Assembly (NCBI GenBank): GCA_019671005.1
Contig: CM033726.1
Coordinates: 7,943,213-8,007,212 of the forward strand
Source: Hibiscus mutabilis
Lineage: Eukaryota > Streptophyta > Magnoliopsida > Malvales > Malvaceae
Reading direction: 5' to 3'
Length of the DNA stretch: 64,000 nt
The notes below the pieces were generated by a model. That model searched no databases and was not told the DNA's origin. It saw only the letters and a list, made by a program, of their open reading frames with translations. The position numbers and the translations under genes are program-made. Shown here piece by piece: positions 22,636-34,470 of this stretch. Position 1 is the stretch's first letter; each line of letters begins with the position of its first letter.

Positions 22636-23600
22636 AACATCAATAGGATTCGAGACATCACGAGAGAAGGTCTATCGGTTTCTTGCATTCCATAGGTTCC
22701 AAAAAAGGAAGGAGACAAGTTGTAAACCTTTATCACAGTTAAGTCTTGTAAACATCTCAACCATAGAGAACCACCATTTTTAGAAGCCTGGGAAACCCTC
22801 CATTTTAGGACAATAGTTAAATTCTGACGCTTTCCAAGCTGCTTGAGCAAAGGGACAGAAGAAAAGAATGTGTTCCACACTCTCTATTTTCCAGCAGCAT
22901 CGTGAACATTTTGGAATAGGAAATTTTAATCTTGAATGCATATTAGCACTTGCGACCAAGGCGTTGTGACAAGCTTTCCAAAGGAATGTTTGGATTTTTG
23001 GTGGTACATTAAGCCTCTAAATAGATCTTCAAAAACTCTTATCTGTCTTTGGATCCCAGCTTTGTGATGCTTCCTTTCCCGTTAAAGAATGGTATCCTGA
23101 CTTTACTGAGTAAGATCTCGATTTGGATTCGATCCAAGTTAAATCATCGGAGATAGAGGGTCCTCCTATTGGAATTTTTAAGATGCAATCAACTTCAAAA
23201 TCATGGAATAGATCTCTGAGTTTTGTCATATTTCATTCTCTGCAATCACTGTTAACAAGGTGAAAAAAACAAAAATCGTTACAATTTTCAGGTCTAGCTG
23301 AGGCAATAGAGTGTCCAGGAAGGTTAGGGATCTATTTATCCTCTCATATTGAGATATCAAATCCATTTTCAACATTCCAAATAGTGTCATTCATAATGAG
23401 ATCGCATCCACTCTTCAAGCTATTCCATGCCCACGACGGGTTATGGAATTTAGGGGCTGGAAAGATATCCCTATAAGGGAAATAGATTCCTTTCATCACC
23501 TTTTCTAGCAAAGAATCTAGATTTTTGTTGATTCTCCACACTTGCTTAGCTAAAAGAGCAATGTTGAAAGAGTGGAGGTCACGAAAACCCATCCTTCATA
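22632..23600 (-). pseudogene. LINE zf-RVT / C-terminal region of ORF2
   Basis: Broken frames include GFRDLHSFNIALLAKQVWRI (23344-23592), then WNSLKSGCDLI, SYSVKSGYHSL (23029-23229), and a cysteine-poor zinc region near 22900. This order matches the reverse-transcriptase zinc-binding region of plant LINEs. Confidence 0.8.
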
Positions 23601-25130
23601 TTTCTTTCAATTGGTATATTTTTGTTCAGTTATCCCACCAAAATCTCACAATCAACGAGTTGATTTCATTATAGAAAGTTTTTGGCAGTAAAAAATACTT
23701 CATCACGTAAGAGGGAATAGCTGATGCAATAGATTTGATGAGAATATTTTCCCTGCTTGAGAAATGAGTTTACTTTTCCAACTTTGCAACTTGCTCTAAA
23801 TACGATCAAGAAAGAATCTTAAGGCTTCTTTTTTCCTCTCCCCTAAATTGATGGTAATCCAAGGTACCGACCGACTTCCTTCGTTCATCTGACTGAAGCC
23901 TATGACATTAAGAAGGTACGTTTTCTAATTTGGGCTGATGTTAGGGGAGAAAAACACCGACGATTTGTTGCTATTTACTGGTTGGCCTGTAGCTTGTTGG
24001 TAACAATCAATAATATTCTTAACCACCTCACAATTAGCTTCATCTGCTTTTGTGAAAAGGATACAATCATCTGTGAAAAGAGATGATTCACAATAGGACA
24101 TCTTCTACCCATGCGAAAGCCAGAAAAATTATTGGCATTTTGTTATTTTTTAATAATCCACGAGAGGATATTTGACATGAGAAGAGAAAAGAAAGGGAAA
24201 AAGGGTCCCCTTGTCTTATTCCTCTTGCTGGAAAAAAAAAATCTTATTTCCTTTCTCCATTAACAATGAGAGCAAAAGATGGTGAAGAAATGCATTCCAT
24301 GATTCTGACGATCCACCAATGAGAGAATCTCATCTTTTCCATCATTTGAGAGTGAACCAATCCATCTTGTCGTAAGCCTTTTCAAGGTCAAGTTTAATTG
24401 TTATAATACCGGCAGATCTTTTTTTTCTCATTTTAATCGCATGGGAGGCTTCGTGGGCAAGTAAAATACTGTCTTGGATAAGTCTTATGTTTACAAATAC
24501 TGCTTGCATAGGAGATATAATGCTCGAAAGAAGCCTCTTTAATCGAGATACCAAGATCCTTGAGATAATCTTGTAGATAAAATTGCATAAGCTTATAGGA
24601 CGAAAGTGGTTGACATCCTCAGGACTTAGTTTTTTTGGGATTAACACCAAGTCGGTCTTGTTCAGGTTCTGTGGCATTACCTCGGATCTCATAAACTCAT
24701 TCGCAATGCAAAAAATGTCTTTCTTAATGATATCCCATCAGGAGTGAAAGAAAATACCTGCAAATCTATCCGGTCCTGGAGCTTTGAGAGCTCCCAAACT
24801 AAAGGTAGCTTCTTTAATCTCTGCTTCAGAGACCTCTTTGCACAGAGCCTTGTTCTTATCATAAGTGATAGTTGTAGGGATGATATTCAGGATCCCTTCC
24901 ACATCTACATTAGGGTCTTTTGTGAACAGAGCCTTAAAATGGTCATGTAGGAGATTAACAACTCCTTCATCATCAGCCCAAGATCTATCCATTCGCTTCA
25001 GCTTAAGAATGGCATTTCTCCTTCTATTTTGAATGGTACTGGCGTGATAAAATTTGTATTTCAATCCCCTAAATTCAACCAGTTAATTCGAGCCCTTTGA
25101 TGCCAGTGCCTTTTTTCTTTTTTTCCAAAC
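23601..25130 (-). pseudogene. LINE reverse transcriptase
   Basis: 24738-25064 gives the N-terminal part ending LGALKAPGPDRF. 24342-24692 gives LVLIPKK, FRPISLCNFIYKIISRILVSR and IIKLDLEKAYD-like text with the first catalytic Asp. Near 24056-24090 the second catalytic block reads LFTDDCILF, where most relatives have FADD. Stops and shifts separate these pieces. Confidence 0.85.
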
Positions 25131-26037
25131 TTTATCAAGTTCAACCTTTAAGATTTTCATTTTTTCAGCAGTTTCTTTTGTGAGTAAGGATCTATGGATT
25201 TCAGCAATCTCTTTACACAAGGCATCAGCTTTGAGTCTTGTATTTCCAAATTTCTCTTACTCCATCTCTGAAATTTTAATCTGTTTCTTTTTAATTTCCA
25301 TGAAAATCCAGCATCATTACCTTCTCTCAATATGTAGCCCCAAACTTCTGCAATAATTTTCTTGCAGTCATCTTTTAGAAGCCATTTTGACTCATTTAAA
25401 ATTTGTCTTTTTTTCCGTAGGCCTCTAAGAGAACAAACTATCGTATTATGATCCGATCCTATGGTTGATTATATCAATCCAATAGCACCACTAAATCTAT
25501 GATTCCAGGGTAGATTGAATATAACCCTATCAATCTTTTCACTGATGCTATCTTTTTCCGTTCTTAGGTTTAACCATGTGAAGTCTTCTCCCTTAATAGG
25601 CATTTCCATCATACCACATATTACCAAGAAGCCATTGATCCAACTTGCTTGTTGTTTATCATAGAGGTTTCCTTTATCTTTTTCCTTTTAATTAGCCACA
25701 ATGTTGGAGTCCCCTATGATGCACCATGCTTTATTGGGATCTTTTTGAACACTTCTTATTTATTCCCAGAAAATTTGTTTATCTTCTCTACATGAAGGGC
25801 CATATATGAAAGAACTGTACCATGAACTCTCATTTTGAAGAGCAATTTCAGTGTTAATTAGATTCTTCCCGAATGACAGAATGGACACATTCACCCCTTC
25901 TTTCCACCACAGAGCAAGTCCTCCCGCAACCCCTTCTGAGTCACAGTAGAAACCAAAATCAAAACGACATATTCTACGCAATCTTTCAAGCTTAGCTCTT
26001 TTTTGCTTAGTCTCACTTAGAAAAACGATTATGGAAT
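25131..26037 (-). pseudogene. LINE endonuclease (exonuclease/phosphatase fold), partial
   Basis: The minus strand reads FLSETKQ near 26030, then GGLALWWKEGVNVSILSFG and SSFIYGPS (25760-25981). Further down come pieces such as FTWLNLR near 25570 and GSDHNTI near 25450. These are the usual AP-endonuclease-like landmarks of plant LINEs. The N-terminal strand with the first metal-binding Asn is missing. Confidence 0.8.
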
Positions 26038-26387
26038 TAATATGATAGTTTCAAATTTATCGTTATTTAACAATAATAACATGTGGTTAAAGCTCTCAGT
26101 TGACACTCTCTCTATTTGTGAGTGTAAGATCTAGTAGGAGCAAAATTCTCCTTCCCCCTCCCCTTAGGTAGAAATTGTTCAAAAAATAACTTATACAAGA
26201 TTTTATGTTAGGAGTGTGAACTTTTATACTTAACAAAATTATATGAAATTTTTAAATTTTTAGGGATGTAAAATTAGATTATAAATATAAAATACAAAGA
26301 AAATTCTTAAAATATATGAGAATTTAAAAATTTTAAAAGGGTGCAACTGCATCTTAGCACCTCTCGATCAATCCCTCTATAGCTATA

Positions 26388-28218
26388 TGTAGCGACTATT
26401 TTTTCGAAGGCCGCTACGAAAATTAAAAAAATCGTGTATGAGGGGAATTTTACGCTTTTATTGAAAACTACTTAAAAAGAGAATTTTAAGAAAACTCGTA
26501 TTTTTTTAAAAAAATGGAGTCGTCGTCGGCCACTTTGGTAGGCCAGACACCATAGAAACAAAAATCAAAGATTTTAATTGTGTTCGGGAGTTAAATACGG
26601 ATGGGGAAGGATTAGCACCCCACACTGCCCAAATTGGTACCTAACAGGTTCGTATCGTATTTATTAAGAAAAATAAAAATTTGATTTAATTTAATAATTA
26701 ATTCCTAAAATGCATGTATATGTAACAAAATTAAATTTGCCTCGATATCTACGGTACCAAAGGAGATGACATCCGGAGACCGAGATGACACTCCCACTAG
26801 AATACCAGAATAAAGGCCCATGCTATATGCAACAAATTAAATGCATGAATAAAATGCCAACAATGAATACGAGGCATGAAATTAAATGAATAAATATATT
26901 ATACACAATAAATGAATAAATATATTGATACACAAGATATCGTCGGCAAACCCTAAAACAATCCCCAAACGACTCATTTTTCTCTTTAAAATTTGAATCT
27001 AGTCTTAGATTTTAAGAAAAACCCACCAATTTGCCAAGATCTAAAAAAATCGAAACAAACCTTTTTAAAAAAAAAACCATATTTGAAAACCAAAATGTTA
27101 TGAAGCCTAGTTGGCATAAATCATGAAGCCGAAGGGACTAAACACAAGGGTACCAATCATCGGTGGCACCGTCCTCAACCACCATGCACGACGACTGTTC
27201 CGAGGCCAGAAAGGTATAAACCTTAAATCTCTTTCTTTTTTTATTTCGAAAGCAAAGAGAATGGAAACCCTCTAAAATATGAATTTTTCTTTTTTGTATT
27301 GATATTCCAATCTGTTTACAAAAATGATTTGAGTCTTTGTTATATACCCAATAGTACATCTAAAAAAACTAACATAATCCCCACTGTTGATGACAATGGC
27401 TCTGACATCCCCTCTTTTTCTTTATTATTTCTGCATGCACTGTGGTTGGAGATAAGCCAGTAAGAGTACGGTGGCAGCGCGATCTCCGACGGTGGCACCA
27501 CGTGAACAAAAGATATGAAAAGTCTGTCAGGCGTGTGGGCGCGTAAAGGATACGAACGGTCGTCGATGATATCTTGTACGAGCGAGTGGGGAGATGAAAG
27601 GGCTTTATTGGTTCGATCATGGCCGTTGGATCAGATTTAATCCAACAAATCTAGTATGGATGCTGTAAAGGGATAAGAGGGAAAGCAAATTAGGGTTTTA
27701 ATTAGATGGCTCTTTCGGGCCAGTTGTAATCTATTTGGGTTATGTATTGTACTTTAAACATTAATAGTTTGGGTTTTATTTTCTGGTATGTTTTAGTTAG
27801 AGTATAATAATAATACAATATATATATGCATATACAAACATACATACAGACATACACATGTGCAATATATAATAATACACACATAATTATACATACATAT
27901 ACGAATACATAGACACATAACATTAATATACATACATGTACACAAACATAATATATATATACATGCTCACGCAATACACACATACATATTATAATACTAA
28001 TAACAATAACACATACAAAGTATATAGATATAAGTATATGCATACGTACATACATCCACATATATTCATACATATACATGCAATATTCATTCATTATACA
28101 TAAATATTAATACATTCGCGTACAAGTACATACATACAACATTCGTACATACATATATACTTAATAATATTAACATTAATAACAACTTTAATAATAATAT
28201 AATATACAATATTATACA
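26388..28218 (-). repeat. 3' LTR of the Ogre/Tat-like element (shortened)
   Basis: 1831 bp. It matches 40365-43406 in two blocks but lacks about 1.24 kb (counterpart 40887-42127), with the junction near 26938. The end nearest the interior (27800-28218) is a TA/CA-rich run. Minus-strand frames in that run (27702-28284) are low-complexity artefacts. Confidence 0.8.
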
Positions 28219-28430
28219 ACTTGGACAAAAATGAGAGATTACAACTGCCTCTCTTTGGTTGTTCTCGTGATCAAAAGCACTCATTTTTGTCCTACTTTCG
28301 TGTTATTGGCTCTTGAATCATAAGTTCTTTTGGAACTTTTCATTCTTCCTCGGCCAACTCTTCAAGCTTTAATCTCTTCAATGCCTCAATTTGTAAACGT
28401 CTCGACATTAAAAAGATAGCTTGACATCAT
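28219..28430 (-). other. Region next to the 3' LTR with weak polypurine tract
   Basis: On the minus strand AAAGAGAGGCAG (about 28245-28256) lies 27 bases before the LTR and may serve as the plus-strand primer. The distance is longer than usual. Confidence 0.35.
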
Positions 28431-29060
28431 GCCCGAAGGTCTTTCTGATGGCCCGAAGGTCTTATCACCACGCCCGAAGGACTTACCGGTGGCCTGAAAG
28501 ACTTATCATCATGCCCAAATGACTTACTGATGGCCCAAAAGACTTAAGATCTGGATTCACGTCAATATGGCTATCAATCTCCCTTAAAATCCAGATTCAC
28601 GCCAATATGGCTACCAGTATCCCTTCAAATGATGCCCCAATTTTTACCAGTCTTGGCATCACAATAAGGTTAACTTTATGCTTGAAGGAATTACTGATGG
28701 CCTGAAGGTATTATCACTATGCCCGAAAGACTTATCGATGGCCCGAAAGACTTATCATCATGCCTAAAGAACTTACTGATGGCCCGAATAACTTAAGATC
28801 TAGATTCACGCCAACATGGCTACCCGTATCTCTTAAAATGATGCCCTGGTTTCTACCAGTCTTGACATCATAATAAGGTTAACATCATGCCCGAATGACT
28901 TACTAATGGCCCAAAGGTCTTATCACCATGCCCGAAGGACTTACCGGTGGCCCGAAAGACTTATTATCATACTCAAAAGACTTATTGATGGCCAAAAGGA
29001 CTTGAGATCTAAATTCACACCAACATGGCTACCAATCTCCCTTAAAATCTAGATTCACGC
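28430..29060. repeat. Higher-order minisatellite, about 20-bp words in roughly 230-240-bp units
   Basis: The word ATGGCCCGAAAGACTTA, with variants such as 'tgcccgaaggtcttatcacc', repeats over 20 times. Every 230-240 bp it is followed by a block with 'agattcacgccaa' and 'atggctacc', giving about three higher-order units. Confidence 0.85.
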
Positions 29061-29164
29061 CAACACGGCTACAATATCCCTTAAAATTCTTTGGTAATCT
29101 TTAAATATCTGCTTAAACACAAATAAAATACTTTTAAATTAGCATGCCCCTATCTGTATGATGC

Positions 29165-29347
29165 ATGCAATGTAACACTTTTCTTTTTTTTTCTTTTCTC
29201 TGTCTCTTTTTTTTCTTATTTTTCTTCTTTCTTTTCTCTCTTATTTCTTCTTTTTCTCTTATTTATTATTATTCTTCTTCATGTTTCTTTCTATCTTCTT
29301 CTTCTTCTTCTTTCTCTTTTTTTATTATTATTTTCAATCTGTTTTAA
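29165..29347. repeat. Pyrimidine tract, TTC/CTT-rich
   Basis: About 180 bases almost wholly T and C on the plus strand (a purine tract on the minus strand). The 60-aa Phe/Ser frame it gives is not a gene. Confidence 0.8.
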
Positions 29348-29990
29348 AATTTTATTCCCTAAAAAATTATTCTTCAGATTTCTTCACTTCATTTCTCTAT
29401 AGTATGCTCTTTAATCTTCATTTCATCAATCTTCGTTTCATCAATTGAATACCCATGCTCATATCTCTCTTGCGCTAGAAACTCTCTTATTCTTCTTCGA
29501 GGTCTATACCCATTTTGCAAATCATTCTTCTAGTCCATGTTCTACCCTTAGGTAGGGACTTTTATCCTTCTTCTCAATCAACATTGCCCCATTAAATCTC
29601 CAGGCTCAACTATATTTTGACCCAACATTCAGAGTCTTGATCTGTCTCTACATTAGGGCAGGTAAAATGCCCCCACTCCCTAAACTCTTTCTTAGGCAAT
29701 ATTTTGGGGAAACCAACTCTGGGTCTTTATACCTCACATGTCTTGCATTCTTATTATTTCGCAATATTACTCTATTCTATTCTGGGCTCAACTATATTTC
29801 TTGTCTTTGACCCAACATTTAGAGTCTTCATCTATATTCTCATTAGCACAGGAAAATACCTCTACTCCCTGAACTTATCTCTAAATTTAATCGTCTTGCA
29901 GCATCACAGCGGAAACCAACTCTCAAACCCTATGCTTTAATTCTCATCAAATAAAAAAAGTCAATTATTTTGAAAGTAAACTGGAAGAAA
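29348..29990. other. Interior of the Ogre/Tat-like element, no gene seen
   Basis: AT/CT-rich. A pair of similar blocks at about 29600-29700 and 29770-29900 share 'tcaactatatt', 'gacccaacatt' and 'agagtctt', so it contains a diverged duplication of about 200 bp. Confidence 0.45.
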
Positions 29991-29993
29991 ATA

Positions 29994-30590
29994 CCAAGCA
30001 TTTTGAAAACTAGTGTTTGGGAGAAAAGCTATAGATATATTAAAAATCACGGTTTAGAAAATAAAGCCAAACATTTTTTAAAACTGATATTTGGAAGAAA
30101 TGGTAAGTATCGAAATTCGGAGAAAAATACCAAACATTTTTTAAAATTGATGTTTGGAGGAAATGACAAATATTAAAAGAAACAAAATTTGGAGAAAAAA
30201 ACCAAACATTTTTGAAAACTGATGTTTGGAAGAAATTGTAAGTATTAAAGAATCACAATTCGGAGAAAAATACCAAACATTTTTTAAAACTAATGTTTGG
30301 ATGAAATGGTAAATATTAAAAGAATCGAAATTCAGAGAAAATGCCAAACATTTTTGAAAACTAATATTTGGAGGAAATGGCAAATATGTAAAAGGATTGA
30401 AATATGCCCAAACATTTTTTTAAAACTAATGTTTGAAGGAAATGACAAATACGTAAAATAATTGAAATTTGGAGAAAAATACCCAAACATTTTTGAAAAC
30501 TAATGCTTGGAGGAAATAACTAATATGTAAAAGAATTAAAATTTGAAAAAAAAATCCCAAACATTTTTGAAAAATAATGTTCGATCCTAA
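29994..30590. repeat. Nine-unit hairpin array, about 63-75-bp period
   Basis: CCAAACATTTTT and ATGTTTGG arms recur as pairs at 29994, 30067, 30130, 30202, 30273, 30344, 30408, 30483 and 30557. In each unit the arms are inverted repeats around 'gaaaacta', so every unit can fold. Between hairpins runs 'gaagaaatggtaa...attaaaagaatcgaaattcggag'. Small frames across it (29970-30176 plus, 30141-30383 minus) are repeat translations. Confidence 0.9.
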
Positions 30591-30909
30591 AATAACAAAT
30601 TCATTAGCAAATTTGTATGTTTAGAAAATCTTGCCTATTTTGGCGATATAAGCATATGTTATGGTCTCCCCTAGTCCATTTAGGCTTTTGAGAGGAATAC
30701 TTTCTGTACCTAATTTCTAACCCATTTATGGTGGCTTTCTTGATCTCAGCACTCACTATGCCCACATCCTTCCCTCATTTGGGTGTCGATCAGACACTTC
30801 AAAGTTTGACGTTCCTTGAAGCAAGGTTATCCCTTATAGAAGGGATATAATCTGAAGACAAACTTATCCAACTCAGATATCCACATATGATCGAAATAGT
30901 CTTTGTAGG

Positions 30910-32451
30910 TGTTGCATGTAATAAGTGCTACGCAAATGTGCAAGTATACACGTCGCAAGTAATAAAGTGATACGAGTATCGTCTCCACAGGGATTGGTTT
31001 GGACCACTTTGCTTAAGTTACTGCACTGTGAAAAGTAAAAACACAATTGATAATAGGAATTCTAATTAACGAGTAAACTAAGAGCAATAAACTAAAAGAA
31101 TAGATGAAATCAAAAGAGAGAATAGTACAGGTTATCGTGAGTTGAGGTGTGATAGCCGATTGGATCGTCTTGGTAAAAGAGTGCAAGGGCAACTCAGTTG
31201 CCGTGGCAACTTGCACAGCGGGGTTGCCTTGGCAACTAATCGATGGTTGCCTAGGCGACTAGCTGGGCAACTACTTGGGCATATGGGCAGCAACTTCAAG
31301 GTTCGACAGAGCGTTCTTCAATGGTTTCTTCTTATCCCTAAGTCGAAACTCTAGCTACTTGTGCATGCCTTGATAATACATCCCTGCGTGAATCAAGGGT
31401 GAACGACAACCAATCTTGCGCTCCTCTTAACCGTTGAAATCCTTAACTTATTCCTAAGCCGAATTAATCTTCATCATCAATAGATTGAATAAAGACCATA
31501 CTCATTCGTTTCTTGAATCTAACTCTCTCGATATTAGATAAATAGATAAAGTTACGAGATATTCTCCCAATTCACTAGCAAACAAGAATAAAAGCCAAGA
31601 ATGAGTAAACCTTGAATAGAAAAGTGCAAACTCTTATTACCTAAATAAAATCCAATTGTTTCTCACAACAACAAAACACAATAACCCCAACCAATCAAGT
31701 TAGTTCATGGTTGGGTTCAAAACATATACAAAGAATAATCCCCAAACCATGAATCTAATGGAAGCAAAGAAGAAGAAGAAGAAATCGAACTCTCTCCCCC
31801 TTGCTCTCTTATCGAAATTTCTCTCCTCTTTCCCTTTGGAGTTGTCGAAATTTTCCCTCTTCTTGCTCTCCTCCAAGTTGACGATATGGCCTCTAATTTA
31901 TAGGGCTAGGTCAAAGTCCTTCTTTGAGGAGGAAGTTAAGTTGGAATTAAATTATCTTTAAAGAATATAATTCTTTATTATAATTATATTCATACTAGAA
32001 CTTCTCCTATCTTCATGGAATTTAATTCTTCTTTAATCTCTTCATGGAAATCAAATTCCTTTGGGATTTAGCTTTTCTCCCCGTCATCTTGGGCTTGTCT
32101 AGTCATCAATTTTGACTACCATATCACCTTATTCTTTGTCGACAATTGCCCTGGCAACTGGCTCGGCGTCTCCTTCATGCATTGCCCTGGCAACTAGCCC
32201 AGCATCTCCTTTATGCACTGCCCTGGCAACTGGTTCTAGCCTTGTTTAGGCAAGTGATTCTACACACACACAAAAACACACCAAAGTAGCATATTTTTCC
32301 ACAAAAATCACCAAGTTATGTAATCAAGCTCAACGGTGGAAAGAAACATGAATTAATGCATGAATGACTAATTATGCAACTAATATGAGCTTAAGTCTAA
32401 CAATAATATGAGTAAAAAGGGTAATAAAATAGTACTTTTGAACACTTATCA
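30910..32451 (-). repeat. 3' LTR of the Athila-like element
   Basis: 1542 bp. Plus-strand ends are TGTTGCATGTAATAAG and AACACTTATCA. It contains three copies of a 41-bp unit with TTGCCCTGGCAACT near 32155-32240, whereas the 5' LTR has four. Closely matches 36995-38581. Confidence 0.92.
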
Positions 32452-33705
32452 CACCCCCAAACTCAAACTATCGCTTGTCCTCAAGCAATGCAAACTAACA
32501 ATTACCTGCCAAGACTTTAATCATCAAAGACATGCTTCAAACTTGAATTCAAACCTAGGAACCGTGGCACAAAGTATGATCACCTTTTAATTTTTCGGAT
32601 AGCACAAAAATTACCCGGAACAAAACTATAATGCTCGTGACAATGTGTGTGCGTAGTTGTGTACAAGTTGATTTTCAATATTCTATGTGAACAATAGGCT
32701 TTTATCAATTTAATTACCGGGGCATTTATTTTTATTTTCACTAGAGTCAATTTCGGGCACCTTTAGCAAAGTAAGCAATTTCTCATTTTATTTTAGTCGA
32801 CTAGAGCCAATTTCGGGCACCTCTAGCGATTCTTTAATGTGCATTAACTACTAGAGCCAGTTTCGGGCACCTCTAGCAAGAATTCAACTTTTAATTTTCA
32901 ATCTTAAATTTACCCAAATTTTAAGCAACCTAAGTTCACTAAGTCAATTTCAATCAACAAGCCACAAACGTGTAAAAAAAATTCAGCATCATAGTAAAAT
33001 TCTAAGTTCTTTTCATGCAATCCTAAAATTAAAGGTTCTTTTAATTAAGTGCAGTGGCAAAAATTCATCATTGGATATTAAACAAGTCTTAAGCAATTAA
33101 ATCCAATTAAAGGAATGGCAAGTAACATATGCAACCTATATGTGATTGGTAAAGATGAATGCAACTAAACATGAAGCTAACTAGAAACCAACACCCCCCC
33201 AAACTCGAGAGAAGCATTGTCCTCAATGCATGTAAGAGTGAAACAAAATTTAAAAGAAACTAAATGAAATGAGTTAGTCGAAGAGGTCGTCACCTCGAGT
33301 GATAAGTTTCTTTCGTGTCGTTTGCTTGATTCATTTTTCAGTCAGTGGTTGAATGCTGGTACCACGTGAATAGAATTGCTTTGATTTGATCCATGTTTGC
33401 CGATGCAGGTTCACTTGCATGGGTATCAGTAGTTGCCGAAGCCATTGTTATTGCCTGGGCATCGCCAGTTTCTGTTGTGGTTGCTGTGGCGAGAAGTCGG
33501 CAGTAAATTTCCTTAGCATGGTGGTTGTGAGTCTTGTTGTGGAAAAGAAAACCTGGAAACTAAAGATAATGAAGAAAAATAAAATCTCTCCTAAAAATTC
33601 CAAAAATAAATAAAGAGAAAAAAAAGATTACCGAAAATAATAGAAAGAAAAGAAAAATAGTTCGAAAAAAATAAAAAGAAAAAAAATATCAAAAGGAGAG
33701 CATGC
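32452..33705 (-). other. 3' non-coding region of the Athila-like element
   Basis: No gene. It holds three CTAGAG...CTCTAG-bounded repeats (32741-32766, 32801-32826, 32851-32876). There are two polypurine-like sites: one at 32452-32460 next to the LTR and a second, GAGTTTGGGGGGG on the minus strand, at about 33193-33206, each followed by a GAGGACAA-type word. The 75-aa plus-strand frame at 33386 is not supported. Confidence 0.6.
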
Positions 33706-33954
33706 TCATGCATCTCCTAAGGTGTCAACTTCTTTGTTTCGTTCTACATGGGCACCGTTGTAGTGCTTCAATCTTTGTCCGTTAACTTTGGATTCATGTT
33801 CGTCGGTAATGGACTTGATTATCACAGTACCATGGGGGAGTGGTTTGACAACTTCAAATGGTCCCGACCATCTTGATTTTAGTTTTCCCGGGGAAAGTTT
33901 CAGCCGAGAATTGAATAAGAGAACTAGTTGCCCTGACATGAATTGTCGCGGCAA
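33706..33954 (-). pseudogene. Integrase C-terminal end of the Athila-like element
   Basis: 82-aa minus-strand frame with GQLVLLFNSRLKLSPGKLKS, SRWSGPFEVVK and FKVNGQRLKHY-type text, the standard C-terminal integrase region of Athila/Tat polyproteins. It ends at GDA. Confidence 0.9.
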
Positions 33955-34074
33955 TAGTTTCTCGTCGTGCCATTACTTTGTTTTCTCCTTGTAGATTTGT
34001 GCATTGTTATAAGCGAGTGCACAAAATTCTTCTATCTCGTTGAGATACAACAAACGCTTTTGTCCGGTACTTTC

Positions 34075-34470
34075 CTAATCTGTATTCACGGTCTTGATTG
34101 CCCATTGGTTTGTAGGTGATATTGCCCGTCCTCTAGCAACGATCAGATTGCTTGTAAAACTCTTGGGCATCTTTGTACAGTGTTGGCCAATAAAAACCGG
34201 ATTAAAAAACTTTGGCCGCGGTACGAGTTCCTCCAAAATGTCCTTCAAAGGGTGAAGAATGACATTACCAGAGTACATTCTGCTGGTCTTCTTCAGGGAC
34301 ACATCGGCGTATGACCTGATCTGCACATTGTTTAAACAAAAGAGGCTCGTCCCAAAAGTAATGCTTAGCATCATGGCGGAACCACTTCTTCCCTTGGTGA
34401 GTAAGGCCATAAGGTAAAATACTACAAACAAAGAAATTAACTAAATCCGCGTACCAGGGTATTGTCGAGG
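34075..34470 (-). pseudogene. Integrase N-terminal zinc region of the Athila-like element
   Basis: The minus strand reads PWYADLVNFFVCSILPYGL, FRHDAKHYFWDEPLLFKQC and DQVIRRCVPEEDQQNV, the H2C2 zinc region, then in other frames HPLKDILEELVPRPKFF. Only about 120 bases separate this from the C-terminal region, so the catalytic DDE core is deleted. Confidence 0.85.

Larger units (their letters stand above)
22039..26040 (-). mobile_element. LINE (L1-type) retrotransposon, 5'-truncated and decayed
   Basis: Read on the minus strand from 26040 down: endonuclease, reverse transcriptase, zf-RVT and RNase H, ending near a short poly(A) (TTTTTTT on the plus strand at about 22039-22045). The start of the endonuclease is missing; the readable part begins at FLSETKQKRAKLERL near 26037. 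No ORF1 is present. Many stops and shifts break ORF2. The element lies tail to tail with the LINE remnant at 20425-21700. Confidence 0.85.

Noticed and set aside
27702..28284. Tyr/Cys/Met-rich minus-strand frames
   Set aside because: They are translations of the TA/CA-rich LTR end, repeated at 42985-43167.
29165..29347. 60-aa Phe/Ser-rich frame
   Set aside because: Pure pyrimidine tract.
29994..30590. CRISPR-like array
   Set aside because: Spacers are similar to each other and the context is an LTR element in a plant genome.
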